The notes under the pieces are model-generated. The model was not told where the DNA came from, did no database searches, and saw only the letters and a program-made list of their open reading frames with translations. Below are positions 1-6,782 of a stretch of DNA of 44,389 bases, one piece after another. Position 1 is the first letter of the stretch. Each line of letters begins with the position of its first letter. Source of the DNA: a virus; the IMG/VR virus record IMGVR_UViG_3300048583_000229, positions 1 to 44,389 of that record, one strand, 5' to 3'. The position numbers and the translations under genes were made by a program.

Positions 1-469
1 TTTCTGTGTCGAAGTTGATTGTCTGCTTCACCATCCCGCACGGCCTGCCGTCCAGCGTGTGCTTGAGTTCTGTTAGGGCGGTTGCCACCATGCCCTGCGC
101 CTTGATGCCTTCGACGGTCAACTCCATGATGCGCTCTGCATTGGCCTGCTGGACGGCGATAGCCTCCCGATGGCGCTGCTCTCTGGCGTCGTTCTCCACC
201 TGCCGCAATGTCTCCTCGCGTTCACGGCGGGCGTCCTCTTTCGCGTCGAGCTTGGCGAGGTGTTCCAGCCTGCGTTTCTCGGCAACCCGGTTAGAATTCC
301 AGAAAATCAAAAGCGCAATCGCCATGAAAAACAACGCGCCATGCCGCCCGGTTAGCCGATCCCACGATGTTTCGTCGAGCAGCGCGTTGATCTGCGCGAC
401 GATGGCCGCGACGGCGAGCGCAAAAAACTCAAAAACATGGGCGAGGTTAGTGTGGATTCGGTGGAGCAT
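1..469 (-). CDS. Membrane protein with coiled coil, probable holin/i-spanin-like lysis protein (partial)
   Basis: The reading frame opens at ATG 469 and runs off the left edge after 156 codons. The first half holds two hydrophobic stretches, about residues 13-30 and a stronger one near 45-56 (LFFMAIALLIFW). A long charged coiled coil of about 70 residues rich in Arg, Glu and Ala follows. A membrane anchor plus coiled coil fits an inner-membrane spanin or a holin-like protein. The right end of the window carries, on the same strand, a C-terminal tail that reads in frame with this gene if seven bases are dropped at the junction. That tail overlaps a lipoprotein gene, like an Rz/Rz1 pair. No Shine-Dalgarno motif precedes the ATG. 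The lysis role is inferred from architecture and neighbours. Confidence 0.6.
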   Translation of the reverse strand, partial: MLHRIHTNLAHVFEFFALAVAAIVAQINALLDETSWDRLTGRHGALFFMAIALLIFWNSNRVAEKRRLEHLAKLDAKEDARREREETLRQVENDAREQRHREAIAVQQANAERIMELTVEGIKAQGMVATALTELKHTLDGRPCGMVKQTINFDTE

Positions 470-546
470 GGGTGGTTTCTACGCGGGTGCTTTGCGGTTG
501 ATGCTTGGCACGGTATTGTGGTGTTAGGATATGGTTTTTTATTTTG

Positions 547-3276
547 TCATGGTGCGAGCGTTTTCAGGGCCACCCAGTTGTAAGTCGAAGTGTTCGACGC
601 ACCACCACCCGTGATGGTAAAACCCACGCCGGGCGTGATGCTGTTGACGTAGGGTTGTCCCCCAATGGTGCCACCAAGCGTTTTGAGCGTCAGCATGATT
701 ACAGTGTCAGCGTCGATGGCGGTGCTGGCGATTGTCGCCTCTCCTGCTACCAATGCGCTGGTGGTGCCGGATAGCGCATTTGTCCCGGATTTCACCGCGA
801 GAGTCTGCCCAACCGTTTCGATGGTCACAGCTCCAACACGGTTGATTCGCATGCGTCTGGTGCCCGTGGTTTGGGTGTAGTGAGCGTTATTGTCGCTCGG
901 ATGTGACGCTGTGTAAAAATTGATGTCGGTGGCGGATAGCGAAAAAACATTATTCCATCCAATATCAATGCGGTTAAAACCCTGAGCCGCACGGTCAACA
1001 ACCACCGGCCTGCCGTTGTCTAGGGTGGTGTATCCCGATGTTCCCGAGATTCCCATAAATGTTCCAAAGCTGTTCCTGTCGGCGTGGTTGAATACCACAG
1101 ATCCATTCCGTTCCCCCCACGAATTACCCACATTGTTCGTTAAAACCATATTACCTTTTTGGGCAATATTGAAAATCTGAAATGGGGGATAATTGGTTTG
1201 GTTGTATGGGGCGCTGTTTCCTAATGCCACATTGCCAGCGTGATCCACTGTCATCGCGCGCGTTGCTCCGCGTGTGCCGTATCCGACTGTCACTTCGCTG
1301 CCGGATGCGGACACTCCTGATGTCCCCATGATGTTCAGTTTTGAGGTTGCTGATTCGCCGCCAACCAATTCGTTGCTGGGGTAGTTCAGCGCCCAGATGT
1401 GTTTGCGGTCGAGCGACGGCGCGTTGGCCCATGCCTGGTAAATATTGGCGTAATAATTTCCTGTCCCGTCACTGTCACCACCTTTGGACTCATACCAAAA
1501 ATGCGTATCTTCCCGCATCATTCGCGGTAGAGACGGACTGCGATAAACAATAGATCCAAAACCGGCCCGTGTTACGGTGATAAATTCGCCATCCACCTCG
1601 ACCAAAAATCCAGCTTTACGTCCATAAGTAAAATCCGCGGCGTTGTATGGCGGTTTGAAATTCTGAAAGGCCGCAGTCGTCGGTCGATTGACGCATACAA
1701 TGTCATTGATCGAGCACGTCGCCAGATTCGTCGGCGACGCCAAAGTGCCGATGTCCACAGCAGTCCCGGCCATTGCATTGGCATATGACGACGCCACCTT
1801 GAATGTGTTGTCGCTCAACACTATTGCATACATAGTCGAGGTAATTCCGCTAGGCAAGCTCGCACCGCTGAACAATAGCTTGTCGCCTGTGGCCATATTG
1901 TGACCTGTGATTACAATAATATCCGCCGCTCCGTCGCTCGTGAACGATGTTTGGAAATAGTCGATTGCAGTCACCGAAACCAAATCCATGTTGATGTGCA
2001 AAACCGATGATGGATTAATGCCCATCGCCGGGTAAGTGAGCATTTGTTTGCCGGATAGGCTCATGTTTAGAGACCAGTTTCCAACAGCCCCCGGATTGCT
2101 GCTAGGAAACGCTCCAATGACGCACCCAAATGAGAATTTTTTACCGGGTGATGGCGCAACCGATCCAATATACCATAGTTTTGAGTCAATGGCCCCGAAC
2201 GCGCCGCCCGTCACAATCGGCGTGGCACCCGCTCCGGTGTGATTGATCCGCCACGGATTGCCGATGATCGGAACAAACGTCTGATCGTTCGGCATGGTTG
2301 TTCCGTTGGCGTATCGCTGGAAATCCTCGTAAAACGTGATCCCGGAAAACTCCGCTTTTGCAGCAGCCCTCGTCGCCCCCGGATTCCCCGCAATCGCGGT
2401 GTTCACCGCGGCGTTCGTGTCCGCCATCGCGCCGATGTTGGTGCGGAATGCGGGCTTGTCCGCAATCGCCGTCTGGATCGCGGCTTGATCCATGGTCCCG
2501 CCAGCAGCGTTCAGCGTTTTACCACTCAGGCTCAGGTTTGTGCCAAGGGTGATCTCTTGTAGAGGTCCGTCTCCCTGACCGCTTCCGCGGCCTGCGAGTT
2601 TGTTTGCAGCAAGTTTTACTTGCTCCGCGTCATAATCCCAAGTGTATCCATTCCAGTGGAACCATTTATAATCATCGGGACCGTCTCCCAAACGGCAAGC
2701 TTGTCCGACAAACGCACCGACAGACCGATCAGAGTCAATGCTTGTCGGTGCTGTGCCGACTTCCATAGTCCAGTCCCCCGCCACTAAACTCGTGATATCC
2801 GGCGTGTAAGAAGCGTATCCTATAACGGACAAATCTGAATTTTTTATCCGCCATACCCATCCCTCTGGTTGAAGCAATTCGACAGAAACATCAAAATCCC
2901 CGTCAGAGTATGTCAGCCCATTCCATATGAGCGTCAACGGGCCGTAATCGCCATTCGCAACAGACATCCCGCCATTTGGATTAGACGATGCGGCGTCGAG
3001 GATGAGGGCATCCGGCAAATACTCTGCGCCGATGCGGTCGGGATCAGCCTCCGCGCCTTGCAGCCGATTAAGGACATCCGCTGCAGTTTCAACTGTACCT
3101 GCCCCAATCAACGTACGCCTTGCAGCCGCGTTTGCAGCATTAGCATACGCCGTTAGATTAGCATTCACAGGCTGACTTGCCGCCTGTGCAGCACTTGCCG
3201 CCCCAGCAGTCTCCGCCCCAACCGCACTACGAAATGCGATTTTTTCGTCGTTTGTAAAATCTTCAACCGCTTTCAT
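547..3276 (-). CDS. Tail fibre / receptor-binding protein
   Basis: This 909-residue protein has a short Ala-rich N-terminal segment, low-complexity Ala/Thr linkers around residues 20-50 and 265-310, and long Gly/Ser/Thr/Asn-rich beta-type sequence. Its last 80 or so residues (SGTNALSGTTSALVAGEA onward, ending STYNWVALKTLAP) match a C-terminal knob pattern common in phage tail fibres. The TTYNW-type ending is typical of receptor-binding tips. The gene lies four bases downstream of a small tail-associated gene and upstream of the lysis genes, as expected for a distal tail gene. It probably recognises the host surface. No enzymatic or chaperone domain is evident. Confidence 0.8.
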   Translation of the reverse strand: MKAVEDFTNDEKIAFRSAVGAETAGAASAAQAASQPVNANLTAYANAANAAARRTLIGAGTVETAADVLNRLQGAEADPDRIGAEYLPDALILDAASSNPNGGMSVANGDYGPLTLIWNGLTYSDGDFDVSVELLQPEGWVWRIKNSDLSVIGYASYTPDITSLVAGDWTMEVGTAPTSIDSDRSVGAFVGQACRLGDGPDDYKWFHWNGYTWDYDAEQVKLAANKLAGRGSGQGDGPLQEITLGTNLSLSGKTLNAAGGTMDQAAIQTAIADKPAFRTNIGAMADTNAAVNTAIAGNPGATRAAAKAEFSGITFYEDFQRYANGTTMPNDQTFVPIIGNPWRINHTGAGATPIVTGGAFGAIDSKLWYIGSVAPSPGKKFSFGCVIGAFPSSNPGAVGNWSLNMSLSGKQMLTYPAMGINPSSVLHINMDLVSVTAIDYFQTSFTSDGAADIIVITGHNMATGDKLLFSGASLPSGITSTMYAIVLSDNTFKVASSYANAMAGTAVDIGTLASPTNLATCSINDIVCVNRPTTAAFQNFKPPYNAADFTYGRKAGFLVEVDGEFITVTRAGFGSIVYRSPSLPRMMREDTHFWYESKGGDSDGTGNYYANIYQAWANAPSLDRKHIWALNYPSNELVGGESATSKLNIMGTSGVSASGSEVTVGYGTRGATRAMTVDHAGNVALGNSAPYNQTNYPPFQIFNIAQKGNMVLTNNVGNSWGERNGSVVFNHADRNSFGTFMGISGTSGYTTLDNGRPVVVDRAAQGFNRIDIGWNNVFSLSATDINFYTASHPSDNNAHYTQTTGTRRMRINRVGAVTIETVGQTLAVKSGTNALSGTTSALVAGEATIASTAIDADTVIMLTLKTLGGTIGGQPYVNSITPGVGFTITGGGASNTSTYNWVALKTLAP

Positions 3277-3279
3277 AAA

Positions 3280-3672
3280 TTAAAATGTTAAAAGTTCTCC
3301 TCCAAATGTTAAAGGTTCACCGCCAAACGTCAACACGTCCTCATCACTGATGCCCGTTCCTTGTCCAGGAGAACTCGGCAACACGTGCAAATCGCCCGTT
3401 CCCACCACATAAGTTTCTCCTACAACAAACGCCTTGACATAAACCAAATAAAAACCCAGCTGAACATTCAGCGTGTCCGCTCCAACCAGCACAAAACTCG
3501 CTGTCGTCCCATCCCCCACAACCGTCTTACTCACCGTCGCACTGCTCCCTAACCCAGGCCGACTCATTTCAAACAACAACTCCATCCCAGTCGCATCGAA
3601 AACCGCATTATTCCACCTGAGCTGAAACCTCAACTCTTTTCTCTCTCCTGCGTGTATATGTCGTAATTGCAC
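3280..3672 (-). CDS. Small tail-fibre-associated protein, Ig-like/BppU-type (putative)
   Basis: The product has 130 residues and a GTG start at 3672. The N-terminal 95 residues alternate hydrophobic and polar positions as in a beta-sandwich (for example RWNNAVFDATGMELLFEM), similar to the N-terminal domain of BppU-like baseplate or fibre attachment proteins. The C-terminus carries a threefold LTFGGE-type repeat (LTFGGEPLTFGGELLTF) encoded by a near-perfect DNA repeat at 3280-3330. The gene sits just upstream of the tail fibre, so a role in fibre attachment is likely. A copy of the 17-bp palindrome ends two bases before the GTG and would fold over the ribosome-binding region. The family assignment is tentative. 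Confidence 0.55.
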   Translation of the reverse strand: MQLRHIHAGERKELRFQLRWNNAVFDATGMELLFEMSRPGLGSSATVSKTVVGDGTTASFVLVGADTLNVQLGFYLVYVKAFVVGETYVVGTGDLHVLPSSPGQGTGISDEDVLTFGGEPLTFGGELLTF

Positions 3673-3691
3673 TTGTTCAGGTGATGAACGA
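3673..3691. promoter_or_regulatory. Palindrome copy A (upstream of 3280-3672 gene)
   Basis: GTTCAGGTGATGAAC (3675-3689) with flanking CTT/GAG; one base off the GTTCAT-N3-ATGAAC pattern. On the minus strand it ends two bases before the GTG start at 3672. Confidence 0.6.
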
Positions 3692-3699
3692 GACCGTGA

Positions 3700-4290
3700 T
3701 CAGATTTGAGTTACCTTGGCACGGAGACGTTGAATTTCTTCTTCCGGATCAGATCCGTGGGCGGAAGACTCACCGCGTTTTTGCTCACGCGCTTTGACGG
3801 CGGGTAAGGTCTTTGCGAGGAGTTCTTTGCAGGCGGAAATGCGGCAGGTGTCGAGAGGTGAGGTGTCACGGATTCGGATGAGGGTTAGGAGGGAGTCAAC
3901 GGCCGCGGCCTCGAGCATGTCGTCGAGGCGGGCTTTATTTTCGTTAAGGACTTGGGAGATGATTTGTTGGCCGCGCGGTGAGGTTATGAAGTCCGAGACC
4001 GCCATCACGGGCTGGGTGACATGGACCGCGATGTTGTGGATTGGCGTGCCGGTGGCGAACATGGACGCGGCGAGACGCTGCCAGGGTTTGAGTGGCAGTT
4101 CGAGGCTGACGACCGAAGGCGTCGAGTCGGGTTCGTGTGCGGCTGCGTTCACTTGACTTCCAGTTCGGGCCGTGGGACGGTGGGTTGGATGGTGGGCCGG
4201 GATTGAGTGGGCGTGTTCATGGTTTCGTCGTATGCGTGTGTTTTGCGATGCTTCGCGGATGCGCCTAAGATAAACCATATCCTCTCCCAT
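3700..4290 (-). CDS. Terminase small subunit-like DNA-binding protein
   Basis: First gene of the late arm, up to 196 residues. Residues 70-125 contain a helix-turn-helix-like stretch (LAASMFATGTPIHNIAVHV followed by a second helix and SPRGQQIISQVL), the usual layout of phage small terminase N-terminal domains. It is followed by a helical region and a charged C-terminus (EEEIQRLRAKVTQI) that could be a coiled coil. Two starts are possible: ATG 4290, or ATG 4278 (MVYLRR), which has GGGAGAGG just ahead. If the genome is circular it lies in the same transcription unit as the large terminase. It would recognise packaging sites and recruit the motor. The assignment rests on fold pattern and position. 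Confidence 0.6.
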   Translation of the reverse strand: MGEDMVYLRRIREASQNTRIRRNHEHAHSIPAHHPTHRPTARTGSQVNAAAHEPDSTPSVVSLELPLKPWQRLAASMFATGTPIHNIAVHVTQPVMAVSDFITSPRGQQIISQVLNENKARLDDMLEAAAVDSLLTLIRIRDTSPLDTCRISACKELLAKTLPAVKAREQKRGESSAHGSDPEEEIQRLRAKVTQI

Positions 4291-4363
4291 GCAAATTCTT
4301 TCTTCTCATATTTCCCGCGTGCTTCTCAGGGAGTGAAATTGCGCAAAGCGTGAAAAGACAATG

Positions 4364-4392
4364 TATATAGACTCACGGCGCGCACGTGGCAA
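4364..4392 (-). promoter_or_regulatory. Late-arm promoter TTGCCA-N17-TATATA
   Basis: On the minus strand a -35 hexamer TTGCCA (4392-4387; five of six consensus bases) is separated by exactly 17 bp from a -10 TATATA (4369-4364). It points at the small terminase gene 70 bp downstream. The same TATATA also serves the plus strand with a poorer TTGCGC (4339-4344) at 19 bp, so the site may be a shared divergent promoter. This looks like a sigma70-type promoter read by host RNA polymerase. Confidence 0.55.
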
Positions 4393-4494
4393 AGGAACCC
4401 CTTGAAAAATGAACGGGAATTACGGTCCTTCTCATTTCGTGGCATTTTTTCCCCTATTTAATGAAGATTGTTCGCTCTTTTCATTTTGTAAGAC

Positions 4495-4525
4495 CCGCCG
4501 ATCTGAAATGGTTTCAGGTCGGCGG
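4495..4525 (+). promoter_or_regulatory. Strong leader hairpin before first early gene
   Basis: CCGCCGATCTGAAA (4495-4508), loop TGG, then TTTCAGGTCGGCGG (4512-4525) form a 14-bp stem with one U-G wobble. It ends 10 nt before ATG 4536. No T-run follows, so it is not a normal terminator. It is more likely a translational control or mRNA-stabilising structure, or a protein-binding site. Confidence 0.65.
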
Positions 4526-4535
4526 CTTGCACAAA

Positions 4536-5003
4536 ATGAATAAGACACAAGAACAATTGGGCATTCTGGCTGACTCGCAACTCGTCGCAACCTTCAGTGG
4601 TCGGGACGGTGAGAGTAAATACGACGCGCAAATCCCGGTTGCGGACGCGTTCGCAGGCTTAACCGAAAACCGCCTCCGGGCGCTTATCGAGCTGGCAGGT
4701 GACACGTTGATGCACCGTAAAGGTCCATGCAAGTTCCCGGAACTTCCGAAGGTCATCAATCCTGACGATTTTTGGCTTGTCGTGGACGCAGTCGGAACCG
4801 GCGGGTCGAGATTCAAGGTCACACAGAAAGATATCGACGCGGCCACTACCGCGCTGAAGTCCTATGAGATGGCTCCTGAACAGACCAAGGAAGCGTTTGA
4901 GGCGAATCCCTTGAACATGGGACGCGAGTTCAAACCCGACAGGGAATGGCTTGAAAACCACTACAAGGAACGCCGCGCTGCCGCTGGCAAGCCGATGCTA
5001 TGA
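4536..5003 (+). CDS. Hypothetical early protein
   Basis: This is the first gene of the plus-strand arm, 155 residues from ATG 4536. An in-frame ATG at 4461 would add 25 residues. I prefer 4536 because the added stretch is mostly the perfect hairpin at 4495-4525, which is unlike coding sequence. The protein is soluble and charged, with no membrane segment or catalytic motif that I recognise. It ends in a basic helix (ENHYKERRAAAGKPML). Its position directly after the divergent promoter suggests an immediate-early role in host takeover. That is inference, and I do not recognise the family. Confidence 0.6.
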   Translation: MNKTQEQLGILADSQLVATFSGRDGESKYDAQIPVADAFAGLTENRLRALIELAGDTLMHRKGPCKFPELPKVINPDDFWLVVDAVGTGGSRFKVTQKDIDAATTALKSYEMAPEQTKEAFEANPLNMGREFKPDREWLENHYKERRAAAGKPML

Positions 5004-5034
5004 AGTCACAAGGTGATGCAGCTCACATCCGACT

Positions 5035-5051
5035 AGCCCCCGTAAGGGGCT
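5035..5051 (+). promoter_or_regulatory. GC-rich leader hairpin AGCCCC/GGGGCT
   Basis: AGCCCC-CGTAA-GGGGCT forms a perfect 6-bp stem 26 nt before the 48-residue gene and is not followed by T residues. The leader of the next gene (5250-5278) repeats the pattern GGGGCTC, TTCAC, ATGAAG, so the two small genes may share leader control. Confidence 0.4.
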
Positions 5052-5077
5052 CCACCCAACTCTAATATTTCACTGAC

Positions 5078-5224
5078 ATGAAGTACAATCCATCGCTAGC
5101 GTATCGCGGCACACAGTGGTTCATCGCCACTTTCACGGGAGCGCCCGAGCGTGGTGAATACATTTTGCTACTCAGCCTCATCGGGGCTATAGTGCAGATG
5201 TTCCACGCCCAGGGACTGCTGTAA
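5078..5224 (+). CDS. Small hypothetical protein (48 residues)
   Basis: ATG 5078 to TAA 5222-5224 gives 48 residues beginning MKYNPSLAYRG. The second half is hydrophobic (YILLLSLIGAIVQMF), so it may be a one-pass membrane peptide or an amphipathic interaction peptide. It starts with ATGAAG after a short A/T-rich leader, like its neighbour at 5276. The surrounding intergenic sequence is otherwise short and structured, which supports a real small gene. No family is recognised. Phage small early proteins of this size often bind a host target, but nothing here shows which. Confidence 0.45.
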   Translation: MKYNPSLAYRGTQWFIATFTGAPERGEYILLLSLIGAIVQMFHAQGLL

Positions 5225-5275
5225 TCCACACACGGGTATTGAGCTTCCACCCTAGACGGGGCTCGCTTCACACAT

Positions 5276-5482
5276 ATGAAGTTTCACACTTCGACGTTGG
5301 CTGAGGCCGTCTTCTTCACCGGTAAGGTGCTGGATGTATGGATCTCGCAGCCCAACGATACTGACCGTGACGAGCTAAAGCTGTCCGGTGCACGGTGGAG
5401 ACAGCAGTCTACGAGAGGGGTCATGCACATCCAGTATGTCATGGGTCCTAACGTATGGCTCTGCACTTTCACCGCTCCATGA
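5276..5482 (+). CDS. Small hypothetical early protein
   Basis: The product has 68 residues, starting MKFHTSTLAEAVF. It shows an alternating beta-strand-like pattern, with VLDVWISQP early and an HIQYVMGPNVWLC segment near the end. No catalytic motif or membrane span is seen. The gene is followed six bases later by a strong intrinsic terminator with a UUCG loop, so it closes the first early transcription unit. The leader resembles that of the preceding 48-residue gene (GGGGCTC, TTCAC, ATGAAG), which suggests that the pair is co-regulated. Function unknown. Confidence 0.6.
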   Translation: MKFHTSTLAEAVFFTGKVLDVWISQPNDTDRDELKLSGARWRQQSTRGVMHIQYVMGPNVWLCTFTAP

Positions 5483-5487
5483 CACTC

Positions 5488-5522
5488 GGGCGGGCTGGTC
5501 TTCGGACTGGCCCGCTCGTTTT
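5488..5522 (+). terminator. Intrinsic terminator with UUCG tetraloop
   Basis: GGGCGGGCTGGTC (5488-5500), loop TTCG, GACTGGCCCGCTC (5505-5517) pair over 13 positions with three G-U wobbles and are followed by GTTTT. It lies just after the stop codon at 5482 and isolates the first early unit from the non-coding region beyond. Confidence 0.8.
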
Positions 5523-5543
5523 CGTCCCTTCGCCCCTCCCCTC

Positions 5544-5913
5544 CCGACATATCGGGCGCACACGATCGCCCACGCTACGCGCCACTTTTCGCCACCGCCC
5601 TAGCGACATATCGAGCACGAGCAAACGAGCAGCAAGCTGCTGTAAAATAGCCAGGCCTGGGCCGACATGTCGGGCAGGAATGTGCGAGCAGTTAGATAAA
5701 GAAAGGTTAAGTAATCGGCACCGACAGCGCGGTCACGCCCACACATATCGCCCGAGCCTTCAAACAATAGCGAGCACTCAGAAACCTGACGAGCACACTC
5801 CAACTGCATCCGCGTCCTGTCCTGTTCATGTCATGAACACGTTGCACACGCCAGCAGGCTGACGAGAGAACGTGCGTTTGTCGTTTCGCCTCATGCTTTC
5901 GCACATGTCGAGC
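5544..5913. repeat. Five CGACATRTCG palindromic iterons
   Basis: Copies at 5544-5557 (CCGACATATCGGGC), 5603-5616 (GCGACATATCGAGC), 5662-5675 (CCGACATGTCGGGC), 5740-5753 (CACACATATCGCCC) and 5900-5913 (CGCACATGTCGAGC). The first three are palindromic around CATR and lie exactly 59 bp apart. The last two keep ACATRTCG and the 3' half. Short CGAGCA words are scattered between them. Spacing and conservation suggest binding sites for an initiator or regulator. Confidence 0.7.
5823..5839. promoter_or_regulatory. Palindrome copy B
   Basis: TGTTCATGTCATGAACA, a perfect TGTTCAT-N3-ATGAACA, inside the candidate origin region between iterons. Confidence 0.75.
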
Positions 5914-6086
5914 ACGTTCTAACCGTTCCGTGTTTTTGTCCGAACGCTGTTTTTGGTACGTACGCCAAAATCGGAGTACCCACCCACCCGAGCCCTTGAT
6001 TCTGCGGGGTTTTTTGAAGGGGTTTGGTATATTCATCATATAAAAGAAAAAAAAATATATAACATAAACACACTATCTGTGAGACA

Positions 6087-6144
6087 CCCATCCACCCCTT
6101 CTTTCAAGCCGCGAGAAGGGGGGCCGGGTGGGTGGGTGGATGGG
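6087..6144. other. Nested hairpin with G-quadruplex motif
   Basis: An outer stem CCCATCCACCC (6087-6097) with GGGTGGATGGG (6134-6144) encloses an inner stem CCCCTTCT (6095-6102) with AGAAGGGG (6114-6121). The right arm region contains GGGTGGGTGGGTGGATGGG (6126-6144), four G-triplets with short loops, a canonical G-quadruplex pattern on the plus strand. Confidence 0.65.
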
Positions 6145-6260
6145 CGAAAAGCCGCATACGCATACGCTAAATCCGAGTCAACGCGAAGAAACGCGCGGTC
6201 GAGCGTGAACGCGCCAACAACGTGCGGGAGCGCTATAACGCGCGCTAGCGCCCAACAACG

Positions 6261-6277
6261 TGTTCATGCGCTGAACA
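6261..6277. promoter_or_regulatory. Palindrome copy C
   Basis: TGTTCATGCGCTGAACA, one mismatch in the arms, in the right half of the non-coding region. Confidence 0.65.
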
Positions 6278-6343
6278 AGACGCGAGCGCAGAAAGCTGAG
6301 ATGCGAGCGCACAGCCCGCGCGACGAGGCGGAGAATGCTCACC

Positions 6344-6401
6344 GAAAGCTCTGCTTTGCCGACAGCAGGGTTGGCTTGGTTGACAGAAAGCTCTGCTTTG
6401 C
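6344..6401. repeat. 16-bp direct repeat
   Basis: GAAAGCTCTGCTTTGC occurs at 6344-6359 and again, identically, at 6386-6401, 42 bp apart (four helical turns). Each copy also folds as AAAGC-TCT-GCTTT. It may be a tandem protein-binding site in the non-coding region. The repeat encoding LTESSAL in one frame is probably coincidental. Confidence 0.6.
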
Positions 6402-6466
6402 AAACGCGCGCTAGCGGAGAGTTTTTGGAGAGAGGGGTTATTTCTTTGGGAAAAGGAGGAAACAGC

Positions 6467-6495
6467 TTGAAAAACGAGCGGTTCTGTGGTAGATT
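6467..6495 (+). promoter_or_regulatory. Candidate promoter TTGAAA-N17-TAGATT with extended -10
   Basis: TTGAAA (6467-6472) and TAGATT (6490-6495) are spaced 17 bp apart, with TG one base ahead of the -10 (extended -10). Transcription would start near 6502 and lead into the gene at 6582. A caveat is AGGAGGA at 6454, which is placed to serve a TTG start at 6467 for a 35-codon frame, so part of this sequence could be coding instead. Confidence 0.5.
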
Positions 6496-6581
6496 ATACG
6501 CGATGGAAGGGAAGGCGCTAAGGTTTAGATGTCGCGAAGTTCGCGACCGCGCGCAGGCTCGGCCATCGAGATAAGTTGAAA

Positions 6582-6782
6582 ATGAATATGAATACTGTAA
6601 TACATAGCAGGATCGCGAAGCGATTCGGTAAGGGTCGGCCCGACCAGAATTGGGTAGTGACGGTAAAGCGCGAGGATTCGCGTTTGGTCGTGAAGCACGG
6701 GACGCATAAGGCTTGTGCGGCGTATGCTCGCGGGCTGAAGGGTTTCGAGGATGGTGTCCTACTGGAAAGGAGGGGGAAATGA
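6582..6782 (+). CDS. Small basic hypothetical protein
   Basis: The 66-residue product begins MNMNTVIHSRIAKRF. It is rich in Lys and Arg (about a quarter of residues) and has no membrane span. The composition suggests nucleic-acid binding. Its stop codon overlaps the start of the next gene as ATGA at 6779-6782, so the two are translationally coupled. An alternative TTG start at 6576 would add two residues. A promoter candidate lies 90 bp upstream. No known family is recognised. Confidence 0.55.
   Translation: MNMNTVIHSRIAKRFGKGRPDQNWVVTVKREDSRLVVKHGTHKACAAYARGLKGFEDGVLLERRGK

Larger units (their letters stand above)
5523..6466. other. Non-coding region with iterons, AT-rich stretch and G-quadruplex: candidate replication origin
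   Basis: No convincing gene lies in these 944 bp. The left part holds five copies of a palindromic CGACATRTCG element and many CGAGCA half-elements. The middle (6024-6072) is very A/T-rich, with a run of nine A. Next comes a nested hairpin with a G-quadruplex motif (6087-6144). The right part has a direct repeat of 16 bp and two copies of CGCGCGCTAGCG. Iterons beside an AT-rich unwinding element and structured G-rich DNA are the classic layout of a replication origin, and the replication genes lie downstream on the same arm. Origin function is inferred. Confidence 0.5.

Noticed and set aside
5455-5862. 135-codon plus-strand frame
   Set aside because: Runs through the terminator and the iterons; low-complexity Arg/Thr/His composition.
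5544-5913. CRISPR array
   Set aside because: Repeats are only 10-14 bp, palindromic, unevenly spaced in part, and no cas gene is present apart from the phage-type Cas4-like nuclease.
6335-6574. 79-codon plus-strand frame with LTESSAL repeat
   Set aside because: The repeat is a by-product of the 16-bp direct repeat; however AGGAGGA at 6454 could serve a short TTG frame at 6467, so a 35-residue peptide is not fully excluded.
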